Source: JAJPXI01 sp051867655
GTDB taxonomy: Bacteria; Bacillota; Clostridia; Oscillospirales; Oscillospiraceae
Reading direction: 5' to 3'
Length of the DNA: 64,000 nucleotides
Assembly (NCBI GenBank): GCA_051867655.1
Contig: JBJDYV010000010.1
Coordinates: forward strand, 62,001 to 126,000
Shown here: positions 15,802-22,831 of the stretch, in pieces
Layout: each line of letters opens with the position of its first letter
How positions within the stretch are numbered: the first letter of the stretch is position 1
The notes under the pieces: model-generated
Databases searched by the model: none
The model's input: the letters and a program-made list of their open reading frames with translations, nothing else
What the model was told of the DNA's origin: nothing
Translations under genes and position numbers: made by a program

Positions 15802-16035
15802 GCGGGCGTGCCTCGGGAGGGACGCGTTCATAATCCCGTTACTTTTGTGCCGCGATGCGGCGCAAAAGTCCTCGCTTTGCTCGCCGCAAGCCTTCCCTTT
15901 CAAGGCTTGCGGGGGATTCGATCCCATTCGAGGCGGGCTCCGCCCCCTCGAGCTCCCCCGCCCAAACTGTCTCTTTTCCCGGTATAAAAAACTTTTTAAA
16001 AAACGGACGGGCGTCCCTCGGGAGGGACGCCCGTC
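15802..16035. repeat. palindrome-rich intergenic block (REP-like)
   Basis: The 291 bases between cobU and the corrinoid-protein gene hold no ORF but five hairpins: a degenerate copy of the terminator palindrome at 15802-15826 (shared CCTCGGGAGGGACGC), ACTTTTGTGCCGC with its near complement at 15841-15869, CCGCAAGCCTT with its exact complement at 15884-15912, a GC-rich hairpin at about 15929-15950, and the perfect 14-bp-arm palindrome at 16006-16035. Such arrays resemble REP/BIME-type extragenic repeats; copy number in the genome is unknown. Confidence 0.5.
15998..16035 (-). terminator. terminator after the corrinoid-protein gene
   Basis: A perfect inverted repeat, GACGGGCGTCCCTC (16006-16019) and its complement (16022-16035), is followed on the minus strand by six T residues (15998-16003). 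Confidence 0.8.
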
Positions 16036-16062
16036 TCGAAGCTTTATGTCATTATAACAGAC

Positions 16063-16695
16063 TCACGCCAGAAGCTCAACCGCTTTTTCGGCGGCGGAAG
16101 CGGCGTCGGGCGTATAGGCGTCCGCGCCGATGGTCTTACAGAAGGCCTCAGAAACGGGGGCTCCGCCCACCATGATCTTCACCTTGTCACGAATGCCGGC
16201 TTCCTTGACCTTGTTGACCACATCCTCCATGGCGGACATGGTGGTGGTCAGCAGCGCGGAGCAGGCGATGATCTGGCAGTCGTTGTCGATGGCGGTCTGG
16301 ACAAAGGTTTCGGCATCCACATCCACACCCAGGTCGATGACTTCCAGGCCCTTGCCCTCGAACATCATGCGCACCAGATTCTTGCCGATGTCGTGCAGAT
16401 CGCCCTTGACGGTACCCAGGCAAACCTTACCCTTGGACTCCACGCCGGCCTCAGTCAGGTAGGGTTTGAGCAGCTCGGCGCCCACATTCATGGCACGTGC
16501 GGCCACCAGCACTTCGGGGACGAACACTTCGTTGTTCTTGAACTTCTCGCCGATGATGCCCATGCCGGCCAGAAGGCCCTCTTCCAGGATCTGCTGGGCA
16601 GGAATGCCCTCCTCCAAAGCCTGAGGGACCAGAGTCTTGACCTGCTTGGCGCGCCCCTTCTGCAGGGCTTCGGAAATTTCAATCAATGTGCTCAT
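16063..16695 (-). CDS. corrinoid protein of a methyltransferase system
   Basis: A 210-residue MtaC/MttC-type corrinoid protein. Residues 1-85 form the helical cap domain (B12-binding 2), and the Rossmann B12-binding domain follows with GDLHDIGKN (about 103-111) supplying the axial His, the SALLTTTM segment and MVGGAPVSEAF. It carries a methyl group on the corrinoid between a substrate-specific methyltransferase, not seen in this window, and an acceptor enzyme. Start at 16695 is set by GGAGGAGAAAAAG; the ATG at 16710 is part of the ribosome site. It lies 15 bases after the AraC gene and near the divergent MtaA-like gene. Substrate is unknown. Confidence 0.92.
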   Translation of the reverse strand: MSTLIEISEALQKGRAKQVKTLVPQALEEGIPAQQILEEGLLAGMGIIGEKFKNNEVFVPEVLVAARAMNVGAELLKPYLTEAGVESKGKVCLGTVKGDLHDIGKNLVRMMFEGKGLEVIDLGVDVDAETFVQTAIDNDCQIIACSALLTTTMSAMEDVVNKVKEAGIRDKVKIMVGGAPVSEAFCKTIGADAYTPDAASAAEKAVELLA

Positions 16696-16710
16696 CTTTT
16701 TCTCCTCCAT

Positions 16711-18006
16711 TTATTTTTCGACAAAGCCGTGTTCCTTCTTGCTGTCCAGACGGCCCTGCTGCTTCCGGAATTTTCCTGGCGTCACGCCGGTATAACGGCG
16801 AAACACTTTGATGAAATAGCTTTGATCTTCAAAGCCCACAGCGGTACACACCTCGCCCACCGAAAGCTCTCCGGACAAAAGCAGCATCTTGCTGCGCTCC
16901 ACGCGGAGATTCCCCAGGTAGTTGTTAAAGGTCGTGCCCATCTCGTCTTTAAAGACTTTACTGAAATAGGTAGGCGAAAAACCGACATGGCGTGCGGTGT
17001 CTTCCAGCGTCAGTTTTCCGGTAAAATTGCGCTTCATGTAGTTGATGGCTTTATAAATGATATCCTTGTGCTTGACATCCACCAGGTCAAATACAAGCGC
17101 CACATAGCGTTCGATGACCCGGGTCAGCCACACGGTCAATTCGTCGGTGGAGCGCAGATAATCGCTCTCCTTGAGAAAGCGCTGATTGAGCGCAAGCACC
17201 TGTTCCAGGTCGGCGCCTCCGTCAGCGGCCGCGCGGGAAAGCAATGCCATCAGTTCCAAAGAACGGGCGCGCATGATGGCGAAATCCCCGCCGGTGGAAA
17301 AAAAGATATGCCCCAGCAGCTCATTGAGCAACCTGCGCGCCTCGCTCTGGTCGCCCTCGGTAATGGCCCGGATCAGCGCCTGCTCCTTGTCCAGCGGATA
17401 GGCCGCCTGAACTCCGTCCAGCTTGAGCTGCTGCATGTATTCTCCAATGTCCCGATGCTGTTCTTGCGTCTGACGCCGCTCCAGCAGTGAGCGGCGTTCG
17501 CCTCCGATATACAGAGCCACGGAAAGCAGAAGGGCCGCCATGTGGTTCAAATCGCCCGGCTCCCGCTGCGGAAACTTCTGCAGAAGCTCTGTGACCTCCT
17601 CCGCTTTTTCCTTACCAGACAGACATTGTAAGGCCGGTGTACTTGCCAGATGATCCTCCGGATCCATGACCCGCACCGGTCCGGCCACAAGCGCCCCCGC
17701 CCTTCTGCCTTCCAGAATAATGGGCGCCGCAAAGCAGCCCATTCCCATGGGACAGAAGTAAAAATAGCGTCCTCCAAAGCGTTCGGACTCACAGGCGCCG
17801 TATAAGTGGATCTGTTTGCAGGCCTGATCCCCCATGACCTTACAGCATTGGGCATACAACTCATAACCCGGCTCCCGCCGGTAGAGCTCCCTGCCCTCCG
17901 CATCGGTCAAGAGGCAGCTGACACCTGTAGAGCAAACAAAAGCATCCACCATCTCCCGGGCAATGTGCATATCAAAAAGATTTTCCTGACCAGCAGTACG
18001 ATTCAT
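16711..18006 (-). CDS. PocR-AraC transcriptional regulator
   Basis: A 431-residue regulator. The N-terminal 150 residues are a PocR-type sensor domain with clustered cysteines (CSTGVSCLL, QCCKVMGDQACKQ, FCPMGMGCFAAPI), a central helical region follows, and residues 325-420 are an AraC/XylS helix-turn-helix pair (LTLEDTARHVGFSPTYFSKVF, then SVGEVCTAVGFEDQSYFIKVF). PocR domains are thought to sense small hydrocarbon derivatives or metabolites. The start at 18006 has GAGGGGAG upstream. Adjacent to the corrinoid protein (same strand) and divergent from the MtaA-like gene, it is the likely activator of this methylotrophy-type locus. Confidence 0.9.
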   Translation of the reverse strand: MNRTAGQENLFDMHIAREMVDAFVCSTGVSCLLTDAEGRELYRREPGYELYAQCCKVMGDQACKQIHLYGACESERFGGRYFYFCPMGMGCFAAPIILEGRRAGALVAGPVRVMDPEDHLASTPALQCLSGKEKAEEVTELLQKFPQREPGDLNHMAALLLSVALYIGGERRSLLERRQTQEQHRDIGEYMQQLKLDGVQAAYPLDKEQALIRAITEGDQSEARRLLNELLGHIFFSTGGDFAIMRARSLELMALLSRAAADGGADLEQVLALNQRFLKESDYLRSTDELTVWLTRVIERYVALVFDLVDVKHKDIIYKAINYMKRNFTGKLTLEDTARHVGFSPTYFSKVFKDEMGTTFNNYLGNLRVERSKMLLLSGELSVGEVCTAVGFEDQSYFIKVFRRYTGVTPGKFRKQQGRLDSKKEHGFVEK

Positions 18007-18326
18007 GTCGCTCCCCTCAATATCACTATACGGCGTTGCGCGGCCCTGCACTATAAATAAACAGATATTAATAGTAATTTTTTACGATTTCGTTTTTTCT
18101 GATGTTTTCATTTTACTACATAAGTTCCACAAAGTCCAGCAAGCAAGCCGGTTTCACCAAATTATTTTTTCCCCTGCGATTTTCAATGCGGGATTATCTA
18201 TCATAAAAAAACACCAAAAGTATCTGTTTTTCCCCTACCGCATCCAACCTGCATCCTGTTTAATAAAGAAAAGTAAAAAGCAGAAGATCCCATTATAAGC
18301 GCAATCAGGCGCATGGAGGTTTTATT
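18007..18326. other. AT-rich divergent intergenic region
   Basis: 320 bases between the AraC gene and the MtaA-like gene. Two TATAGT boxes facing the AraC gene (near 18026-18031 and 18049-18054) and a TATAAG facing the methyltransferase are visible, but none has a good -35 partner, as expected of activator-dependent promoters. I saw no clear dyad that could be named the AraC site and no ORF. Confidence 0.5.
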
Positions 18327-19340
18327 ATGAATATGAAGCAATGGGTCAAAGACCAGATCGCCGCTCCCGTCAAGCGTGCCATGCCCGTCCTCTCGTTTCC
18401 CTCCACTCAATTACTGGGCATCACTGTCAAAGAGCTGATCAGCAGCAGTGAACTGCAGGCCAAGGGCATGAAGGCGATCGCCGACCGCACTCCCGCCGCC
18501 GCCGCCCTGTCCATGATGGACCTGTCCGTTGAGGCGGAAACCTTCGGCGCGGCGATCCATGTCTCCGACGACGAGGTTCCCACCGTGGTGGGCGCCGTTC
18601 TGGCAGACGCCGAGAGCGTGGAGGATTTGGAGGCCATGAAGCAGCCTCAGGTGGGCGACGGCCGTACCGGTCTGTATATCGACGCCATCGGCGAAGCCGT
18701 CAAGCTCATTACCGACCGTCCCGTCTTTGCCGGCATCATCGGCCCCTTCTCCCTGGCGGGCCGCCTGATGGACATGACCACCATTATGGTCAATTGCTAT
18801 GAGGAACCTGAGATGGTCCACGCCGTGCTGGAGCGTGCCACCGATTTCCTGATCAATTATGCCAAGGGCTATAAGGCTGTGGGCGCCCACGGCATCGTGA
18901 TGGCCGAGCCCGCCACTGGTCTGCTCTCCCCCGATCTGGCGGCCGAATTCTCCGTTCCCTACGTCAAGCGGCTGGTCGACGCGGTGCAGGACGACGAATT
19001 CATTGTTCTCTATCATAACTGCGGTCCCGCCGTCAACAAGATGATCCCCCAGCTGCTGGAGATCGGCGCCGCGGGCTATCACTTCGGCAACGCCATCTCC
19101 ATGGCGGAGATCCTGCCCCAGATGCCCGCCGACGTCCTGGTCATGGGCAATGTGGACCCTGTCAGCCAGTTCCGCAACGGCACCGTGGAGGGCATCAAGG
19201 CCGACACCAAGCGGGTCATGGGCGAGTGCTGCGGCTATCCCAACTTCGTCATTTCCTCCGGCTGCGATATTCCCCCCGTCTCCCCCTGGGAAAACATCGA
19301 CGCTTTCTTCCAGGCGGTGGATGAATTTTACGCCCAATAA
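18327..19340 (+). CDS. MtaA-like corrinoid methyltransferase (UroD family)
   Basis: A 337-residue protein of the uroporphyrinogen decarboxylase/MtaA family, which transfers the methyl group from a corrinoid protein to a thiol or to tetrahydrofolate. The zinc site is visible as YHNCG (His-x-Cys, near residue 230) and ISSGCDIPP (Cys near 315), the H-x-C-xn-C pattern of MtaA/MtbA/CmuA proteins; true UroD lacks it. Start ATG at 18327 with GGAGG seven bases upstream. It is divergent from the PocR-AraC regulator and the corrinoid protein, with which it presumably works. The acceptor in a non-methanogen is unknown. Confidence 0.9.
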   Translation: MNMKQWVKDQIAAPVKRAMPVLSFPSTQLLGITVKELISSSELQAKGMKAIADRTPAAAALSMMDLSVEAETFGAAIHVSDDEVPTVVGAVLADAESVEDLEAMKQPQVGDGRTGLYIDAIGEAVKLITDRPVFAGIIGPFSLAGRLMDMTTIMVNCYEEPEMVHAVLERATDFLINYAKGYKAVGAHGIVMAEPATGLLSPDLAAEFSVPYVKRLVDAVQDDEFIVLYHNCGPAVNKMIPQLLEIGAAGYHFGNAISMAEILPQMPADVLVMGNVDPVSQFRNGTVEGIKADTKRVMGECCGYPNFVISSGCDIPPVSPWENIDAFFQAVDEFYAQ

Positions 19341-19352
19341 AACATTTCCAGC

Positions 19353-19389
19353 AAGAGCGCCCGACGGCATCGCCGCCGGGCGCTCTTTT
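19353..19389. terminator. bidirectional terminator
   Basis: AAGAGCGCCCG (19353-19363) pairs with CGGGCGCTCTT (19377-19387), with an inner GGC/GCC pairing and a TTTT end; shared by the convergent methyltransferase and Crp/Fnr genes. Confidence 0.8.
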
Positions 19390-19393
19390 CCTT

Positions 19394-20056
19394 TTACAGC
19401 AGTTCAAAGTGATTACGCTCACAGTTGAAGATTCCTTCCCTGCGCAGCCTGCCGATCTCTGCGGACAGGCCGCTTCGGTCCACCCCAAGATAGTCCGCAA
19501 GTTCCTGCCGGTCAAAGGGGATTGTAAAGCTGCTTGCGTGGTTTTTCTTCGCCTGCAGCAGCAGATATGCCATCAGTTTCTCTCTTGTGGTCCTTTTGGA
19601 GAGGATCTCAACCTTCTGATGGAGCACAAGATTTTTCGTTGCGGCGATCTTCAGCAGGTTATCCATCAATCCCTGGTGAAGCCCGCAGTCCTTCCCGCAC
19701 GGCCGCAGGATCCGATGGCGGTCGATCCACAGCACCGCCGTGCCGTCTTCATTGGAGGCCACCTGCACCGGCATTTTTTCGACCCCGGCGCAGACAAAGG
19801 ACTCCGCAAACAGATCGGAGGGCTCCAGATTGGTCACGATGCTTCTGTTCCCGAAATAGTCCACCTGAACGACCTGAACACTCCCGGAAAGGACAATGCC
19901 GAGCGCATGGATCGGATCTCCCTCCGATAAAATGGTCTCTCTTTTTGCAAAACAGGCGGTCTTTGCGTCCAGGCAGCCCAGCATCTCCGTGAGCTCGCCC
20001 TCGGTAAAACCCTGAAACAAGGGACATTTCCGCAATACAGACAAATATTTTTTCAT
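19394..20056 (-). CDS. Crp/Fnr-family regulator
   Basis: A 220-residue Crp/Fnr protein with an N-terminal cyclic-nucleotide-like beta roll (ILSEGDPIHALGIVLSGSVQVV, LEPSDLFAESFVCAG) and a C-terminal winged helix whose recognition helix is RQELADYLGVDRSGLSAEIGRL. Cys residues (Cys13, Cys29, Cys36, Cys112, Cys116) do not match the Fnr [4Fe-4S] spacing exactly; a redox or NO-sensing HcpR-like role is possible. The ATG at 20056 follows GGAG; a GTG at 20062 is in frame. It faces away from a ferredoxin-like gene across a 16-bp palindrome that it likely binds. Confidence 0.88.
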   Translation of the reverse strand: MKKYLSVLRKCPLFQGFTEGELTEMLGCLDAKTACFAKRETILSEGDPIHALGIVLSGSVQVVQVDYFGNRSIVTNLEPSDLFAESFVCAGVEKMPVQVASNEDGTAVLWIDRHRILRPCGKDCGLHQGLMDNLLKIAATKNLVLHQKVEILSKRTTREKLMAYLLLQAKKNHASSFTIPFDRQELADYLGVDRSGLSAEIGRLRREGIFNCERNHFELL

Positions 20057-20068
20057 ATGCACTCCATT

Positions 20069-20084
20069 TGTTGAAATTTCAACA
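20069..20084. promoter_or_regulatory. 16-bp palindrome, probable Crp/Fnr site
   Basis: The perfect palindrome TGTTGAAATTTCAACA lies 13 bases upstream of the Crp/Fnr start and 78 bases upstream of the ferredoxin-like gene. With TATACT at 20101-20106 as -10 for the latter, its centre would be near -37 to -41, a class II activator position. The half-site spacing (TTGA-N4-TCAA) is shorter than the Fnr box. Confidence 0.6.
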
Positions 20085-20161
20085 TACAGTTTGCTGCTAT
20101 TATACTAAGATAGAGCCGTTCAGTCAAACCGAACAACACAAACAAAGTTTGGGAGAAAAAC

Positions 20162-20863
20162 ATGAAACGGAAAATTATCAAGATCGATGAAGAAGCGTGC
20201 ATTGGCTGCGGGGCCTGTGCCGATGCCTGTCACGAAGGAGCCATTGAGATGGTGAACGGAAAGGCTAAGCTGATGCGGGAGGATTACTGCGACGGTCTGG
20301 GCGACTGCCTTCCCGCCTGCCCCACGGGCGCCATCACGTTCGAGGAGCGGGAGGCGCCCGCCTATAACGAAGCGGCGGTTCTCGCCGCCAAGCAGGAAAA
20401 GACGGCTTCCCTGCCCTGCGGCTGCCCCGGGGCGCAGTCCAAGGCCATCCGCCGGGAGCCCCCTGTCTGCAGCCCGGAAAACGCCGCGCCTGTCACTAGC
20501 CAACTTCGTCAATGGCCGGTTCAGATCAAGCTGGTGCCGGTCAAGGCACCCTATTTCGAGAATGCCAATCTGCTGGTTGCCGCGGACTGCACCGCCTTCG
20601 CCTACGGCAGCTTTCATCAAGAGTTCATCCGCAATCACATCACGCTGATCGGCTGTCCGAAGCTGGACGAAGGGGACTATGCCGAAAAGCTGACCCAGAT
20701 CATTTCCGCCAACAACATCAAAAGCGTCACGGTCGCCCGCATGGAGGTCCCCTGCTGCGGCGGCATTGAAAACGCCGTAAAAAAAGCCCTTCAGAACAGC
20801 GGGAAGTTTCTCCCGTGGCGAGTCGTGGTCATTTCCACTGACGGAAGGATTCTGGAGCCTTAA
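20162..20863 (+). CDS. 4Fe-4S ferredoxin-like protein with C-terminal domain
   Basis: A 233-residue protein. Residues 10-60 are a two-cluster ferredoxin domain: CIGCGACADACHEGAI is a canonical 4Fe-4S motif, and CDGLGDCLPACPTGAI is a second with a wider first gap. A Cys-rich linker (PCGCPGAQ) leads to a C-terminal domain with CPKLD and PCCGG motifs. Proteins of this design often accompany hybrid-cluster protein under Crp/Fnr (HcpR) control, but no hcp gene is present in this window. It is likely an electron carrier in nitrosative or redox stress; that is inference. GGGAG precedes the ATG. It is transcribed alone. Confidence 0.88.
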   Translation: MKRKIIKIDEEACIGCGACADACHEGAIEMVNGKAKLMREDYCDGLGDCLPACPTGAITFEEREAPAYNEAAVLAAKQEKTASLPCGCPGAQSKAIRREPPVCSPENAAPVTSQLRQWPVQIKLVPVKAPYFENANLLVAADCTAFAYGSFHQEFIRNHITLIGCPKLDEGDYAEKLTQIISANNIKSVTVARMEVPCCGGIENAVKKALQNSGKFLPWRVVVISTDGRILEP

Positions 20864-20937
20864 TCCGACAGGAAATATTAAGGAAACTGCAAGATAACGT
20901 TTATTTATTGTAAGAATTAAATCACTTTTACTTAAAA

Positions 20938-20992
20938 AAACAGCCTGTTTTTCTTTGGTATGATAGGAATACCGAAGAAAAACAGGCTGTTT
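20938..20992. repeat. 24-bp inverted repeat upstream of vanG
   Basis: Arms 20938-20961 and 20969-20992 match at 23 of 24 positions (shared core AAACAGCCTGTTTTTCTT), with a 7-base loop. In RNA the one mismatch is a G-U pair. On the minus strand it is followed by a T run; on the plus strand it could end ferredoxin transcription weakly or fold in the vanG leader. It may also be a transposon-end remnant. Confidence 0.7.
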
Positions 20993-21019
20993 CAGTCTGC
21001 AGGCAGAAAGGACGAAAAA

Positions 21020-22075
21020 ATGATGAACGAGCAAAAGAAGATCGCAGTGATTTTCGGCGGCTGCTCCCCGGAATACAGCGTATCCCTGCAATCCGCCTGC
21101 GCGGTGGTCCGGCACATGGACCGGGAGGCATACGCTCCTGTCCTCATCGGCATTACCAAACAGGGAGACTGGTTTCACTTTCACGGCAGTGTGGAAAAGA
21201 TCGCGTACGACACCTGGCACAACGACGCCGACTGCACCCCTGCCACAGTCTCTCCCAACCGTTCCGAGCATGTGATCCTGACATACGGAGAGGATGGAAT
21301 CCAAAAGCTCCCCATCGACGCCGCTTTCCCCGTCCTCCACGGTCAAAACGGCGAGGACGGCACAGTGCAGGGCCTGTTCGCCCTGGCCGGAATCCCCCTT
21401 GTCGGCTGTGGCGTGCTCGCATCCGCGCTGTGCATGGACAAGGACCGGGCACACAGGCTCGCCCACGCCGCAGGCGTCACCGTTCCGCGCTCCTTTGTGC
21501 TGGACCGGAACGGGGATATCGAAGCAGCCCTGTTCTAGGCCGACGCGCTCGGCTATCCGTTGTTTGTCAAGCCCGTGAAGGCGGGGTCGTCCTTCGGCGT
21601 CACAAAGGTGTCGGATCGCCCCGCCCTCCCCGCCGCGATCCGGGCGGCTTTTTCCTATGACGACCGTGTAATCGTCGAGGAGGCAATCACCGGCTTTGAG
21701 GTCGGCTGCGCCGTGCTGGGAAACGACGCCCTGACCGTGGGCGAGGTGGATGAGATCGAGCTTGCGGACGGATTCTTTGATTTTACGGAAAAGTACACGT
21801 TGAAGACCTCCGCGATCCACGTTCCCGCCCGAATCGATGCCGCCACCGCGGAGCGCGTCAAGCAGACGGCGAAAACCATTTACAAAGCCCTGGACTGCCG
21901 GGGATTCGCACGGGTGGACCTGTTCCTCAGCGATTCCGGGGAGATCGTATTCAACGAAGTCAATACCATCCCGGGCTTCACGTCCCACAGCCGCTTTCCC
22001 ACCATGCTGAAAGCCGTCGGCATGTCCTTTGAGCAGGTCATCTCCCGCGCCATTGAGCTGGCGGTGGAGCCATGA
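21020..22075 (+). pseudogene. vanG: D-alanine--D-serine ligase, interrupted by in-frame TAG
   Basis: The reading frame encodes a 350-residue VanG-type ligase: IAVIFGGCSPEYSVSLQSA at the N-terminus, FPVLHGQNGEDGTVQG, CMDKDRAHRL, YPLFVKPVKAGSSFGVTKV, the VanG-type EKYTLKTSAIHVPARID loop and FNEVNTIPGFTSHSR with metal ligands. Codon 173 is TAG (21536-21538), in the linker just before the YPLFVKP strand where relatives have a sense codon; the frame is intact on both sides, so a single base change (for example GAG to TAG) explains it. A 172-residue fragment would lack the ATP-grasp core. It is first in a vanG-vanXY-vanT order. Recent inactivation or read-through are both possible; a sequencing error should be excluded. 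Confidence 0.85.
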
Positions 22076-22830
22076 AGACCGTCACCCTACGGAGGGAACA
22101 GATCCATACCGGCAGCCTGATTTTAGTGAACGCCCAGCATCCATACCATGAGGATGCCGGGGAGCATACTCTCCTGGCTGTTGATCCAAAGACCCCGCAG
22201 GTTTTACTGGAGGCTCATGCCGCCGCGGCCCTCTCCCGCCTGATGGACAAGCTGAACGGCTGGAAGCAGATCACCGCTGTCAGCGGCTGGCGGTCCCGGG
22301 AGGAGCAGCAGGAGATCTACGCCCAGTCTCTCCGGGACAGCGGCAGGGTCTTTACGCAGCAGTTTGTGGCGCTGCCCGGCCACAGCGAGCACCAGACCGG
22401 GCTCGCCATCGACCTGGCTCGGACCCAGGAACACATTGATTTCATCCGCCCTGATTTTCCGTACTCCGGCATCTGTCAAGTATTCCGCCAGTACATGGCT
22501 TCATATGGCTTTGTGGAGCGCTATCCCTGCGGCAAAGAAGCCATCACCGGAATTGCCTGGGAGCCGTGGCATTTCCGCTATGTCGGCACGCCCCACGCCG
22601 CGATCATGGAACAGCACGGGTTTGTTTTGGAGGAGTACATTTCGTTTCTGAAAGACTATCCCTACGGGAAAAAGTGGTATACCCACTGGAGAAAGGAAAC
22701 TTGCGCCGAAATTTCCTATTTGGAGGCGGACAAGGCGGCCGATACCCGCCTGGAAGTGGACGACTGCGTTTCCTATACCATTTCAGGCAACAACAGCACC
22801 GGGTATGTCATCACCGAGTGGAGGGCATAG
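22072..22830 (+). CDS. vanXY: D,D-peptidase/dipeptidase VanXY type
   Basis: A 252-residue zinc D,D-dipeptidase/carboxypeptidase of the VanY family. SGWRS (near residue 66), HSEHQTGLAIDL (the S-x-H-x-x-G-x-A-x-D zinc motif, near 103) and EPWHFRYVG (catalytic Glu and zinc His, near 164) are all present. No signal peptide is seen, as in the cytosolic VanXY enzymes of D-Ser operons. It removes D-Ala-D-Ala so that D-Ser-ended precursors are used. The ATG at 22072 overlaps the ligase stop by four bases, and the vanT start is one base after the stop, so the operon is tightly coupled. The sequence appears intact. Confidence 0.9.
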   Translation: MKTVTLRREQIHTGSLILVNAQHPYHEDAGEHTLLAVDPKTPQVLLEAHAAAALSRLMDKLNGWKQITAVSGWRSREEQQEIYAQSLRDSGRVFTQQFVALPGHSEHQTGLAIDLARTQEHIDFIRPDFPYSGICQVFRQYMASYGFVERYPCGKEAITGIAWEPWHFRYVGTPHAAIMEQHGFVLEEYISFLKDYPYGKKWYTHWRKETCAEISYLEADKAADTRLEVDDCVSYTISGNNSTGYVITEWRA

Positions 22831-22831
22831 C

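Noticed and set aside
15772..16062. Cobalamin riboswitch ahead of cobU
   Set aside because: I looked for the B12 box and its core in the region upstream of cobU and found only palindromes.
21536..21538. TAG in vanG read as pyrrolysine
   Set aside because: A corrinoid methyltransferase locus is nearby and such systems can use pyrrolysine, but the position is a linker before an ATP-grasp strand, not a methyltransferase active site, and no pyl genes are in the window. A nonsense change is simpler.
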